This document shows, one piece after another, positions 1 to 6,569 of a DNA stretch of 16,654 bases; within the stretch, counting starts at the first letter, position 1; every line of letters starts with the position of its first letter. The notes under the pieces were generated by a model that saw only the letters and a program-made list of their open reading frames with translations, had not been told where the DNA came from and ran no database searches. This DNA is from an uncultured Flavonifractor sp. GTDB lineage: Bacteria; Bacillota; Clostridia; Oscillospirales; Oscillospiraceae. The position numbers and the translations under genes are program-made. The stretch lies in assembly GCA_947384055.1 (NCBI GenBank), contig CANDFO010000055.1:1-16654 (forward strand), given 5' to 3'.

Positions 1-129
1 GAGCTTGTCAATGGCGTCGCTGGCGTTGGAGATGATCTCCCGGAGAAAGATCTCCTTGTGGGTGTAGATGGAGTTGATCATCAGGTCCATGATGCGCTTG
101 GATTCGGTCTTAAACTGCTTTTTTGCCAT
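1..129 (-). CDS. htpG: Hsp90-family chaperone HtpG (5' end only)
   Basis: Only the first 43 codons are present; the gene runs off the left edge. The translation begins MAKKQFKTESKR and contains the segment IYTHKEIFLREIISNASDAI. This is the N-terminal ATPase (GHKL) signature of Hsp90/HtpG, with the Glu and Asn that take part in ATP hydrolysis and Mg binding. HtpG is a cytosolic ATP-dependent dimeric chaperone of the heat-shock response. The ATG at 127-129 has an AGGAGG site on the minus strand (137-142) seven bases upstream. It is preceded by a sigma-A promoter and a CIRCE operator, so heat-inducible HrcA control is expected. Nothing can be said about the rest of the protein. Confidence 0.95.
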   Translation of the reverse strand, partial: MAKKQFKTESKRIMDLMINSIYTHKEIFLREIISNASDAIDKL

Positions 130-163
130 GGTAGGGCCTCCTATGTGAAAATTTTTAAAAAAC

Positions 164-202
164 ATAGCGTTAGCACTCCTTTTCTCCGAGTGCTAACGCT
201 AT
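164..202 (-). promoter_or_regulatory. CIRCE operator (HrcA binding site)
   Basis: TTAGCACTC (170-178), a 9-base spacer, then GAGTGCTAA (188-196): an exact match to the CIRCE consensus inverted repeat. The complementarity extends outward to 15 bp per arm (164-178 and 188-202). It lies between the promoter -10 box and the htpG ribosome binding site, the standard place for HrcA repression. CIRCE and HrcA are known; control of htpG by it here is inferred from position. Confidence 0.96.
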
Positions 203-229
203 CATAATCCTTCGGATGGAAATTTTCAA
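201..229 (-). promoter_or_regulatory. sigma-A promoter of htpG
   Basis: On the minus strand, TTGAAA (plus 224-229) and TATGAT (plus 201-206) are separated by 17 bases. The -10 box touches the outer edge of the extended CIRCE arm, so bound HrcA would block the start site directly. Confidence 0.88.
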
Positions 230-284
230 GGGGTATTCATGGAAAGTTTACAAATAGGCGGCAGTTTAAGAAAAAGATATATCC

Positions 285-866
285 TCAGCGGATTGCACCA
301 AACGCGCTCACAGGCAGGATAATGCACAGGGCCCTGCCCAGCACATAGCGCTTGTCCACGGCGCCCAAGCCGATATAGCGGCTGTCGGTGGAGTGATTGC
401 GGTTGTCCCCCATAACAAAAATAGAGCCCTCGGGGACCGTGATGGACGCAAGATTCTCATAGCCCGGCTGATCCATGGGTTCCGGCAGGTATGGCTCCTC
501 CAAAATCTGCCCGTCCACGGCCACCGTGCCCGCCTCGTAATCAATCTCCACCTGCTGTCCGCCCACGGCAATGACCCGCTTGACAATGGGCTCGGTGATC
601 ATGTCAAATTCCTTGGTCAGCACCACCACGTCTCCGGCGCGGGGCTCATAGCCGATGCTTTGCAGAAGCAACAGGTCCCCATGGTGGAGCGTAGGCTGCA
701 TGGAGCTGCCCTCCACCCCGATGATGCGGCCTACCAGGGTAAACAGTATAATCAGAAAAATAAGCGCCGTGGACATGGCCTGAAGCCAGAAAAACAGGTC
801 CATTTTCAGCGCATCCAGCGGGGAGAGAGACTCTCCAGGCTGCTGTGTCTGCTTGTTTTTTGCCAA
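285..866 (-). CDS. lepB: type I signal peptidase (SipS/LepB family)
   Basis: Membrane serine protease that removes signal peptides from exported proteins on the outer face of the membrane. With the start chosen here it is 193 residues, the usual size for Gram-positive SipS-type enzymes. A short polar N-terminus is followed by one membrane helix (about 22-46). Next come the catalytic-serine box GSSMQPT (Ser55), the catalytic-lysine box VKRVIAVGG (Lys96), and the conserved C-terminal box MGDNRNHSTDSR. The start is a TTG at 864-866. It has GGAG nine bases upstream and gives MAKNKQTQQPGE, a typical polar N-terminus. The ATG at 801-803 would begin only just before the membrane helix and lacks a good ribosome binding site, while extension to about 1001 overlaps the upstream gene. 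No promoter is visible in the 83-base gap upstream, so it is probably co-transcribed with the coiled-coil gene. Confidence 0.9.
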   Translation of the reverse strand: MAKNKQTQQPGESLSPLDALKMDLFFWLQAMSTALIFLIILFTLVGRIIGVEGSSMQPTLHHGDLLLLQSIGYEPRAGDVVVLTKEFDMITEPIVKRVIAVGGQQVEIDYEAGTVAVDGQILEEPYLPEPMDQPGYENLASITVPEGSIFVMGDNRNHSTDSRYIGLGAVDKRYVLGRALCIILPVSAFGAIR

Positions 867-949
867 CGGTATCAGCTCCAGCCAAAGAGAGATTGAGGCG
901 GCACGGTCCGCCGGACAGGAGTTCCCCCTGCGCGGAGACAGCGGCCCGC

Positions 950-1300
950 TTACGCAGGCTGAAGCGGAATGTTGAACGCCACCGCCACGGTGTCCGCCCA
1001 ACCCAGCAGGGCGTTCACACCGCTGCGGGTCTCCTCATGCTCTTCTCTCAGCTCGGCGAGGCCCTCCTTCAATCCGGCCACGTCTGTCTTCAGTGCCGCG
1101 ACATCGGCCTCCAGCCGGTCCATTCTGACTTCCAGCTGGTCCATTCTGGCTTCCAGCTGGTCCATTCTGGCTTCCAGCCGGTCCATACGGGCTTCCAGCC
1201 GGTCCATACGGGCGTCAATGCTGCCCAGATGCCCCTTGATCTCCCCGATATCCGTGTGCATTTCGGAGAGCATTTCCAAAATCTTTTCCTCATAATTCAT
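950..1300 (-). CDS. small coiled-coil protein with tandem heptads
   Basis: A 116-residue protein of unassigned function. An N-terminal segment (MNYEEKILEMLSEMHTDIGE) leads into a long predicted coiled coil. Its core is five near-identical heptads of the type MDRLEAR / MDQLEAR (residues about 29-63), continued by imperfect heptads (VAALKTDVAGLKEGLAEL) to about residue 90. The C-terminal tail contains WADTVAVAFNIPL. There is no signal peptide or membrane segment, so it is probably a cytosolic oligomer. ATG at 1298-1300 is preferred because AGGGG lies eight bases upstream; the in-frame GTG at 1309 overlaps that site. It has its own perfect-consensus promoter and may drive lepB as well. Similar short proteins with a variable number of heptads are, from general knowledge, common in clostridia, without a known role. 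Confidence 0.8.
   Translation of the reverse strand: MNYEEKILEMLSEMHTDIGEIKGHLGSIDARMDRLEARMDRLEARMDQLEARMDQLEVRMDRLEADVAALKTDVAGLKEGLAELREEHEETRSGVNALLGWADTVAVAFNIPLQPA
1111..1215 (-). repeat. five tandem 21-bp repeats coding for heptads
   Basis: Five consecutive 21-bp units (1111-1131, 1132-1152, 1153-1173, 1174-1194, 1195-1215) differ at only a few positions. Units 2 and 3 are identical. Each encodes one coiled-coil heptad, so gain or loss of a unit keeps the reading frame and the coiled-coil register. Confidence 0.93.
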
Positions 1301-1320
1301 GCCTGTCACCCCTGGAGTCT

Positions 1321-1349
1321 ATTATACGTTGCCGCAGTTTTCCTGTCAA
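1321..1349 (-). promoter_or_regulatory. consensus sigma-A promoter of the coiled-coil gene
   Basis: On the minus strand, TTGACA (plus 1344-1349) and TATAAT (plus 1321-1326) are separated by exactly 17 bases, matching all 12 consensus bases. The start site should fall near 1314, leaving a leader of only about 14 bases that holds the ribosome binding site. It sits just 22 bases past the stop codon of the upstream carboxypeptidase gene. Confidence 0.93.
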
Positions 1350-1371
1350 GGATGTTTGCCCCGGTATGTAA

Positions 1372-2802
1372 TTAGCGCCTGCGCCGGCCGCTGTAACGGG
1401 TGCGTCCGCTGTAGGCGTATCCGCCGCCCCGTCCACCCCGGCGGCCGCCGGACAGCAGCCGCCGCAGGACAAGGGCCGCCGCCAGCACCACCACCGCGGC
1501 CGCCGCGATTTTCACCCAGGTCTGACCGAAAAAGCGCTGGATCTGGTCCAGCCGGTAGAGCAGCTCCGAGCGCTCCACCGAGGCGTTGGCCACCAGGGGC
1601 AGACTGCCGTAGTCGATGCCCTCATAGGATACGCTGATGGAGCCCAGCACCTGCCCCTCCTCCACGGGGGCTGCTATGCTCCGGCTGTCCAGAACGGGGG
1701 TATAGGTAAAACCGGCGGGGTCCAGGTCGTGGGGCAGCACCGCCGACAGGGAGCCCTCCGGCCGGACGGCCACATAGTTGGCCTCGCTGGACAGGGTGAC
1801 TTCCACCTCAGCGATGTCCAGCCGGGTGTCGTCCAGAATGGCATGGTGGGCGAAATTGTCAAAGCCCCAGTCCAGCAGCCGGATGCTCTCGGAGAATTGG
1901 AGCCGCTGGCGGGCGTTGTCCACGGTGGGGTTCTCAGCGCCCAGGACCACGGCGATCAAATTCCGTCCGTTCTTCCCGGCGGCGGAGGCCAGGCAGAAGC
2001 GGGCCTCAATGGTGGAACCGGTTTTGACGCCAGTGGCGTAAGGGTAGATATAGCCGGGGATGCTCCAGTTGCTGATGAGGGCGTTGGTGCTGCGGATCAC
2101 CCGCTGTTCATGCTCGTTGGTGGCAGGCAGCGTATAGCTGGCGGCGGCGGCCATGGTGCGGAAGAGCTCGTGGTCCATAGCCTCCCGGGACATCAGGGCA
2201 ATATCATAGGCGCTGGTGTAGTGGTCGTCATCATGGTAGCCATGGGTATTGGAAAAATGGGTGTCCGCCATGCCCAGCATCTCCGCCCGCTGGTTCATCA
2301 GCGCCACAAAGGAGGCCACGCTGCCGGACACCGCCTCCGCCAGGACGTTGCAGGCTTCATTGGCTGAGGGGAGCATGGCGGAATAGAGCAGATCGATAAT
2401 CCGCATCTGCTCTCCCACCCGAATGTCCGCGTTGGAAGCCCCCTCCCCAATGCCGGTGTGGAGATTTTCACTGGCAGTGACCACCTGCTCCAGGCTTAGC
2501 TGGCCCCGGTCCACCGCCTCCAGGGTCAGCAGCGTGGTCATAATTTTGGTGATGCTGGCGGGATACATTCTGGCGTGGGCGTTTTGGGCGTAAAGCACCT
2601 GGCCGTGGTCCACGTCCACCAGAATGGCGGCGCCGGCCTCCACGTGCATTCCGGCCACCACAGCGCTGCCCCCGGCGGACACCGACGGGTCGCAGGCATA
2701 GGAGACAAAGTCCTCCCCCTGGGCGGCGGAGGCGGGAAGGGCCAGCAGCCCCGCGGTCAGGACCAGAGCGGTGAAAAAAGCAAATACTCGTGATTTTTTC
2801 AT
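1372..2802 (-). CDS. D-alanyl-D-alanine carboxypeptidase (PBP5/DacF type, S11)
   Basis: Penicillin-binding serine peptidase that trims the terminal D-Ala from peptidoglycan pentapeptides outside the membrane. With ATG at 2800-2802 (GGAG six bases upstream) it has 476 residues; an in-frame ATG at 2812-2814 lacks that site. The sequence shows a Sec signal peptide (MKKSRVF then a hydrophobic run ending ASA, about 1-27). All three penicillin-binding motifs are present: SITK (Ser83, Lys86), SAN (146-148) and KTG (260-262). A PBP5-type C-terminal beta domain covers about 310-415. Where PBP5 normally ends in an amphipathic anchor, this protein has a true hydrophobic helix (about 429-447). After it comes a 27-residue tail made almost only of Gly, Arg, Tyr and Ser. 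Class S11 and the reaction are secure from the motifs; which paralogue (DacA, DacF or other) is not. Confidence 0.93.
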   Translation of the reverse strand: MKKSRVFAFFTALVLTAGLLALPASAAQGEDFVSYACDPSVSAGGSAVVAGMHVEAGAAILVDVDHGQVLYAQNAHARMYPASITKIMTTLLTLEAVDRGQLSLEQVVTASENLHTGIGEGASNADIRVGEQMRIIDLLYSAMLPSANEACNVLAEAVSGSVASFVALMNQRAEMLGMADTHFSNTHGYHDDDHYTSAYDIALMSREAMDHELFRTMAAAASYTLPATNEHEQRVIRSTNALISNWSIPGYIYPYATGVKTGSTIEARFCLASAAGKNGRNLIAVVLGAENPTVDNARQRLQFSESIRLLDWGFDNFAHHAILDDTRLDIAEVEVTLSSEANYVAVRPEGSLSAVLPHDLDPAGFTYTPVLDSRSIAAPVEEGQVLGSISVSYEGIDYGSLPLVANASVERSELLYRLDQIQRFFGQTWVKIAAAAVVVLAAALVLRRLLSGGRRGGRGGGYAYSGRTRYSGRRRR

Positions 2803-2841
2803 AGGAAACTCCATCTCAATATGTTATAATAGGAAAAGACC

Positions 2842-2886
2842 TGTCTCCGGGCAGACGGTCCGGAGACACAGCGGGGCTGACCCCGC
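2842..2886. repeat. two adjacent inverted repeats in the divergent dac/comEA region
   Basis: The 141-base gap between the two divergent genes holds two perfect dyads. The first is TGTCTCCGG (2842-2850) with CCGGAGACA (2860-2868), a 9-bp stem with a 9-base loop. The second is GCGGGG (2871-2876) with CCCCGC (2881-2886), a 6-bp stem with a 4-base loop. A possible -10 for the carboxypeptidase gene (TATAAC, minus strand, plus 2823-2828) has no good -35, and the first dyad covers where the -35 would be. They could be operators or RNA hairpins; neither is proven. Confidence 0.6.
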
Positions 2887-2943
2887 AGCATTTATTATAG
2901 CAAATTCAGGCGGCGGGCGCAACCGGAGAGGCGGTTACAAATT

Positions 2944-3312
2944 ATGAAGATTTCCAGGCCGGAGGCCGCCACGGTGCTGATGGCGGCGGTATTTCTGGCA
3001 TTTTCGGCGGGATGGTTTCTGGGCGGAAGGTCCGGCGCCCGTCCGGTGCGGGTGGAGACGGAGCGGGTCCTGGTTCAGGAGACGCCTCTGGCGCTTCCGG
3101 CCCCTGCCCCCGCCGGGGAAAAGGTCAACATCAACACCGCGGGGCTGGAGGAGCTCATCACCCTGCCGGGGATTGGGGAGAGCCGGGCCCGGGCCATTCT
3201 GGACGAGCGGGAGGCCAACGGCCCCTTCCGCATTCCCGAGGAGCTGACCCGGGTCAGCGGCATCGGCGAGAGCACCATGCAGGGGCTTTTGCCGTACATT
3301 ACAGTCTCTTAG
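2944..3312 (+). CDS. comEA: ComEA-like helix-hairpin-helix DNA-binding protein
   Basis: A 122-residue protein with an N-terminal membrane helix (about 8-28, ending AGWFLGG). A short Pro/Ala-rich linker follows, then a tandem helix-hairpin-helix domain (about 57-121) with VNINTA (61-66), LPGIGESRARAI (74-85) and VSGIGEST (104-111). In the ComEA family this domain binds double-stranded DNA non-specifically at the outer membrane face during natural transformation. This copy is short and lacks the SLBB-like region of Bacillus ComEA; no comEC lies in the window. The start is the only sensible ATG, though its ribosome binding site (GGAGAGG, 12-15 bases upstream) is distant. Its stop codon overlaps the ribosome binding site of the response regulator gene, implying one operon. 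The family is clear; a role in DNA uptake is inference. Confidence 0.85.
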   Translation: MKISRPEAATVLMAAVFLAFSAGWFLGGRSGARPVRVETERVLVQETPLALPAPAPAGEKVNINTAGLEELITLPGIGESRARAILDEREANGPFRIPEELTRVSGIGESTMQGLLPYITVS

Positions 3313-3323
3313 AGGAGGAGCGC

Positions 3324-4028
3324 ATGAAAATATTAGTGGTGGACGACGAGCGGGTGCTGCTCAAAGGAATCAAATTCAATCTGGAGGGCGAGGGCTACCA
3401 GGTGGAAACCGGCTGCGACGGCGAGGAGGCTGTGGAGCTGGCCCGGAGCGGGGCCTTCGACCTGATCATTCTGGACCTGATGATGCCGAAGATCGACGGG
3501 CTCCAGGCCTGTATGCGCATACGGGAGTTCTCCAATGTGCCCATTATCATGCTCACCGCCCGCAGTGAGGACACCGACAAGATCATCGGCTTTGAATGCG
3601 GGGCAGACGACTATATCACCAAGCCCTTCAACATCCTGGAGCTGAAAGCCAGGGTGCGGGCCCTGCTGCGGCGGGCGGGGGTGGCCGCCCAAAAGGAGGG
3701 GAGCGGCCTGCTCACCGCCGGACATATTACCCTGGACGCCGACGCCCGGGCCGCCTGGAAGGAGGGACAGAGCGTGGACCTCACAGCCAAGGAATTTGAT
3801 TTGATGGAGCTGCTCCTGCGCAACCCCGGGCGGGTCTACTCCCGGGAGAATCTGCTGAATGTGGTGTGGGGCTATGAATACGCCGGGGATTACCGGACGG
3901 TGGACGTTCACATACGCCGGCTGCGGGAAAAACTGGAGCTGGACCCGGCCAACCCCCAGTACGTGCTCACCAAGTGGGGCGTGGGATACTATCTGAAAAG
4001 CGGTGAAAAAAACGGGGGCCGGAGCTGA
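3324..4028 (+). CDS. OmpR/PhoB-family response regulator
   Basis: Cytosolic transcription regulator of a two-component system, 234 residues. The receiver domain (1-115) has the acidic pair Asp7-Asp8, phospho-acceptor Asp51 (LILDLMMP context), Thr78, Tyr97 and Lys100, all in place. A winged-helix DNA-binding domain follows (about 130-230), with the LTAKEFDLMELLLRNPGRVYSRE-type segment and the YRTVDVHIRRLREKL recognition helix. ATG at 3324 has AGGAGG (3313-3318) five bases upstream; the open frame extends further upstream but that part is antisense-like junk overlapping comEA in another frame. The partner kinase begins 60 bases downstream. It resembles PhoP/YycF-type regulators; the target genes cannot be told from the sequence. 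Confidence 0.95.
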   Translation: MKILVVDDERVLLKGIKFNLEGEGYQVETGCDGEEAVELARSGAFDLIILDLMMPKIDGLQACMRIREFSNVPIIMLTARSEDTDKIIGFECGADDYITKPFNILELKARVRALLRRAGVAAQKEGSGLLTAGHITLDADARAAWKEGQSVDLTAKEFDLMELLLRNPGRVYSRENLLNVVWGYEYAGDYRTVDVHIRRLREKLELDPANPQYVLTKWGVGYYLKSGEKNGGRS

Positions 4029-4035
4029 GCGGCGC

Positions 4036-4070
4036 CGGCCCGATACTGCGGTTCCGCCGGCGGCGGGCCG
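4036..4070 (+). other. inverted repeat in the regulator-kinase gap
   Basis: CGGCCCG (4036-4042) and CGGGCCG (4064-4070) are complementary, with an inner GCGG/CCGC pair between them. The 60-base gap is unusually GC-rich and could form a hairpin between the two cistrons that tunes kinase expression. There is no T-tract, so a terminator is unlikely. Confidence 0.45.
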
Positions 4071-4088
4071 CGCAGAGGAGGGAATGCC

Positions 4089-5552
4089 ATGGGGGAACAG
4101 GTGAAAAAGGTATCCTTTTGGCGCTCCCTCCAGACCAAGTACGCCCTGACCTACGTGGTTATCATCGCGGCGGTGATTGTGCTGCTGAACACCTATCCGG
4201 TGCTGGTCTCCCAGGACCTGATGTATCAGTCCAAGCAGGCCTCCCTGCAAAATCAGGCGGCGGTGCTGGCCTCCACGCTCTCCGTGGGGCCGGAGGCCCT
4301 GACGCTGGAGGGGGTGGAACGCACCATCGGCAGCTTGGGGGTGCTGGGGGACACCCGCGTGGTGGTTACAGACCCGGCGGGGGCGGTCCTTTACGACTGG
4401 TATGATGGCACGCGCCGGGACTCTACCGGGCAGTACGCCCTCTTTTGGGAAGTGGCCCGGGCCCTCCAGGGCAACGACGTGTTCCGCTCTGAATACCGGG
4501 ACGGGGCCTTCCGCAGCCGGGCGGCGGTGCCCATCACCTACCGCTCCATGACCCTGGGGGCGGTCTATCTCTACGAGTACGATGGGGAGCAGGGGGCCCT
4601 GCTCCGGAGCATCCAGCAGAACCTGCGCTCCATCTCCCTGACCATCTGCGCGGTAAGCCTGGTGCTGACCGCCATTTTCTCCCGGGCACTCACCAGGCGG
4701 ATTGCCGCTCTACTGCGGGCGGTCCGCACGGTGCGGCAGGGGGAGTACAGCCACCGCGTCACCCTCCGGGGCGGCGACGAGCTGGCTCAGCTGGCCGGGG
4801 AGTTCAATGCCCTTACCGGGCGGCTCCAGACCACCGAGGAGGTCCGCCGCCGCTTTGTCTCCGACGCCTCCCACGAGCTGAAAACCCCCCTGGCCTCCAT
4901 CCGCCTGCTCACCGACTCCATCCTCCAGTCTGAGCGCATGGACGGGGAGACCGCCAGGGAGTTCCTCACCGACATCGGGGAGGAGGCCGAGCGCCTCACC
5001 CGTATCACCGAAAAGCTCCTGCGGCTCACCCGTATGGATACCGCGCCTCCCCAGCGCACCGAGCCGGTGGACCTGTGCCGGGTGGTGGAAAAGGTCCTGC
5101 ACATGCTCACACCCCTGGCCCGGGCCGTGGAGGTGCGGGTAGAGACCCGTCTGATTCGGGACGCCTGGGTGGAGGCCACCGAGGACGACCTGTACCAGGT
5201 GGCTTTTAACCTGATGGAGAACGCCGTCAAATACAATCTCCCCGGTGGTACGGTTTTTGTCACGCTGGAGGCCGCTCCGCCGGAGGGCACAAACGCATCC
5301 CAGGTGGTTCTGCGGGTGGAGGACACCGGGGTGGGCATTCCGGAGGAGGACATGACCAAAATTTTTGACCGCTTTTACCGGGTGGACAAGGCCCGTTCCC
5401 GGGCCGCCGGAGGCACCGGGCTGGGCCTGTCCATCGTTCAGGACACTGTCCGTCAGCACGGCGGCGCCGTCTCCGTCCGCCGCCGGGAGCCGGAGGGGAC
5501 CTGCTTTGAGGTGGTCTTTCCCCGCTGCGGGAAGGGAGGAGATTGGGCATGA
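4089..5552 (+). CDS. membrane sensor histidine kinase (PhoR/YycG type)
   Basis: A 487-residue sensor that should autophosphorylate and phosphorylate the preceding regulator. Order of parts: cytosolic N-terminus; TM1 (about 18-40); extracellular sensing region of about 140 residues (41-180); TM2 (about 182-201); HAMP linker (about 202-250). The HisKA domain follows with the H-box FVSDASHELKTPLAS (His262), then the HATPase domain with N-box (NLMENAVKYN, Asn378), G1 box DTGVGIP (412-418), F-box (IFDRFYRVD) and G2 box GGTGLGLS (441-448). No PAS domain is apparent. The start ATG has AGGAGG (4076-4081) seven bases upstream. Its last codons overlap the start of the GerMN lipoprotein gene in an ATGA, so the two are translationally coupled. 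All catalytic boxes are intact. Confidence 0.95.
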   Translation: MGEQVKKVSFWRSLQTKYALTYVVIIAAVIVLLNTYPVLVSQDLMYQSKQASLQNQAAVLASTLSVGPEALTLEGVERTIGSLGVLGDTRVVVTDPAGAVLYDWYDGTRRDSTGQYALFWEVARALQGNDVFRSEYRDGAFRSRAAVPITYRSMTLGAVYLYEYDGEQGALLRSIQQNLRSISLTICAVSLVLTAIFSRALTRRIAALLRAVRTVRQGEYSHRVTLRGGDELAQLAGEFNALTGRLQTTEEVRRRFVSDASHELKTPLASIRLLTDSILQSERMDGETAREFLTDIGEEAERLTRITEKLLRLTRMDTAPPQRTEPVDLCRVVEKVLHMLTPLARAVEVRVETRLIRDAWVEATEDDLYQVAFNLMENAVKYNLPGGTVFVTLEAAPPEGTNASQVVLRVEDTGVGIPEEDMTKIFDRFYRVDKARSRAAGGTGLGLSIVQDTVRQHGGAVSVRRREPEGTCFEVVFPRCGKGGDWA

Positions 5553-6481
5553 GGCGCCGCCTTTTGACACTGGGGTGCGCCCTGGCTCTGGCTCTGGCTC
5601 TGGCCGCCTGCGGCCCCGCGGATTTTCAGGAGAGCGCCCCGCCGCGGCAGAAGGAGTATGAAGTCTATTACTCCGCCATGGGGGACGAGCAGGCCGGAGC
5701 CGCAGTGGGCTGTGCCTACCGCGCCGTCTCCGGGCCGGTGGTCTCCGGCCTGATGTCCGCTCTGCTGGCCGAGCCCGCCGAGCCGGGGCTCTCCTCCCCG
5801 TTCCCTGCCGGGGTGCGGCTGCTGTCCTGGTCGCTGGAGGAGGAGCGCCTGCACCTGGATCTGTCAGAGCAGTACGGGGGGCTCACCGGAATGGAGCTGA
5901 CCCTGGCGGATTCCTGCATTGCCCTGACCTTCTGCACCCTGGACTGGGTGGAGGCGGTGTATATCACCGTGGAGGGGAGGGAGATCCCCTACCGCCGCAC
6001 CCAGGTATTCTCCGCTCAGGATGTGCTCCTGACCGGGGCGGAGGAGGAGCCGGTCTATCTGGGAGTCAACCTCTGGTATCCCCGCAGCCAGGGAGACGGC
6101 CTGGGCGTGGAGTACCGCCAGGTGCTGAAAAACGAGGGGGACAGCTCGGCCCGGGCGGTGCTCGCCGCCTGGCTGGAGGGTCCCCAATATGACAGCCTGC
6201 GGGCCTGCGCGCCGGAGGGCACGGTTCTGCGGGCAGTGTCGGTGGCCGAGGGAATCTGCACGGTGGACCTGTCTGCCGAGTTTGCCGCCAACGCCCCCGC
6301 CGACGCCCGCTCCGCCCGGCTGCTGGTCTACGCTCTGGTGAACTCTCTGGGGGAGCTGGACCCGGTGGAGGCTGTGCGCATCCTCTGCCAGGGGGAGCCG
6401 CTGGAGGCCTTGGGAGGGTTCCGCCTGGAGCCCACACTGACGCCTGACCTGTCCCTGGACCCCTCTCTGGAGCAGCGGTAG
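5549..6481 (+). CDS. GerMN-domain lipoprotein
   Basis: A 310-residue exported lipoprotein. MRRRLL is followed by a hydrophobic ALALALALA core and a lipobox ending LAAC with the acylated Cys at 21. Two repeats resembling the GerMN fold follow (about 35-145 and 165-285). Each has a long strand-rich stretch with a VDLS/LDLS motif (LHLDLSEQYGGL; CTVDLSAEFAAN), characteristic of GerMN domains in spore protein GerM and mycobacterial LpqB. ATG at 5549 overlaps the kinase TGA (5550-5552); GGAGGAG lies just upstream. A TTG six bases earlier in frame is less likely. Coupling to the kinase suggests it works with the sensor at the membrane surface. Family assignment is by pattern recognition and fairly confident; the role is inferred. 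Confidence 0.85.
   Translation: MRRRLLTLGCALALALALAACGPADFQESAPPRQKEYEVYYSAMGDEQAGAAVGCAYRAVSGPVVSGLMSALLAEPAEPGLSSPFPAGVRLLSWSLEEERLHLDLSEQYGGLTGMELTLADSCIALTFCTLDWVEAVYITVEGREIPYRRTQVFSAQDVLLTGAEEEPVYLGVNLWYPRSQGDGLGVEYRQVLKNEGDSSARAVLAAWLEGPQYDSLRACAPEGTVLRAVSVAEGICTVDLSAEFAANAPADARSARLLVYALVNSLGELDPVEAVRILCQGEPLEALGGFRLEPTLTPDLSLDPSLEQR
5582..5605 (+). repeat. CTGGCT hexamer repeat in the signal peptide
   Basis: Four tandem hexamers (CTGGCT three times, then CTGGCC) encode the alternating Leu-Ala core of the lipoprotein signal peptide. Slippage would change its length by two residues without a frameshift. Confidence 0.85.
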
Positions 6482-6527
6482 CGCGGCTATCCAATCATTA
6501 CAACTATTCAAAGGGCCTTCGCGCATA

Positions 6528-6533
6528 TATAAT
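6528..6533 (+). promoter_or_regulatory. probable -10 box of the mecA promoter
   Basis: TATAAT stands 36 bases upstream of the mecA-like ATG in an AT-rich island within the 88-base gap. The -35 is poor: TTCAAA (6507-6512) at 15 bases, or ATTCAA at 16. The gene is therefore probably transcribed separately from the two-component operon. Confidence 0.6.
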
Positions 6534-6569
6534 GGTGTCATCCGTATCAACGACATAAGGAGGCGCGCC

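Noticed and set aside
393..896. A 167-codon plus-strand frame opposite the signal peptidase gene
   Set aside because: The opposite strand encodes a clear signal peptidase with its catalytic residues; this frame has no recognisable content.
1111..1215. Tandem repeats that might suggest a CRISPR array
   Set aside because: The 21-bp units are contiguous without spacers and encode coiled-coil heptads in frame.
3333..4250. A 305-codon minus-strand frame opposite the response regulator and kinase
   Set aside because: Shadow of the real genes; low-complexity Gly/His/Gln-rich translation without any family pattern.
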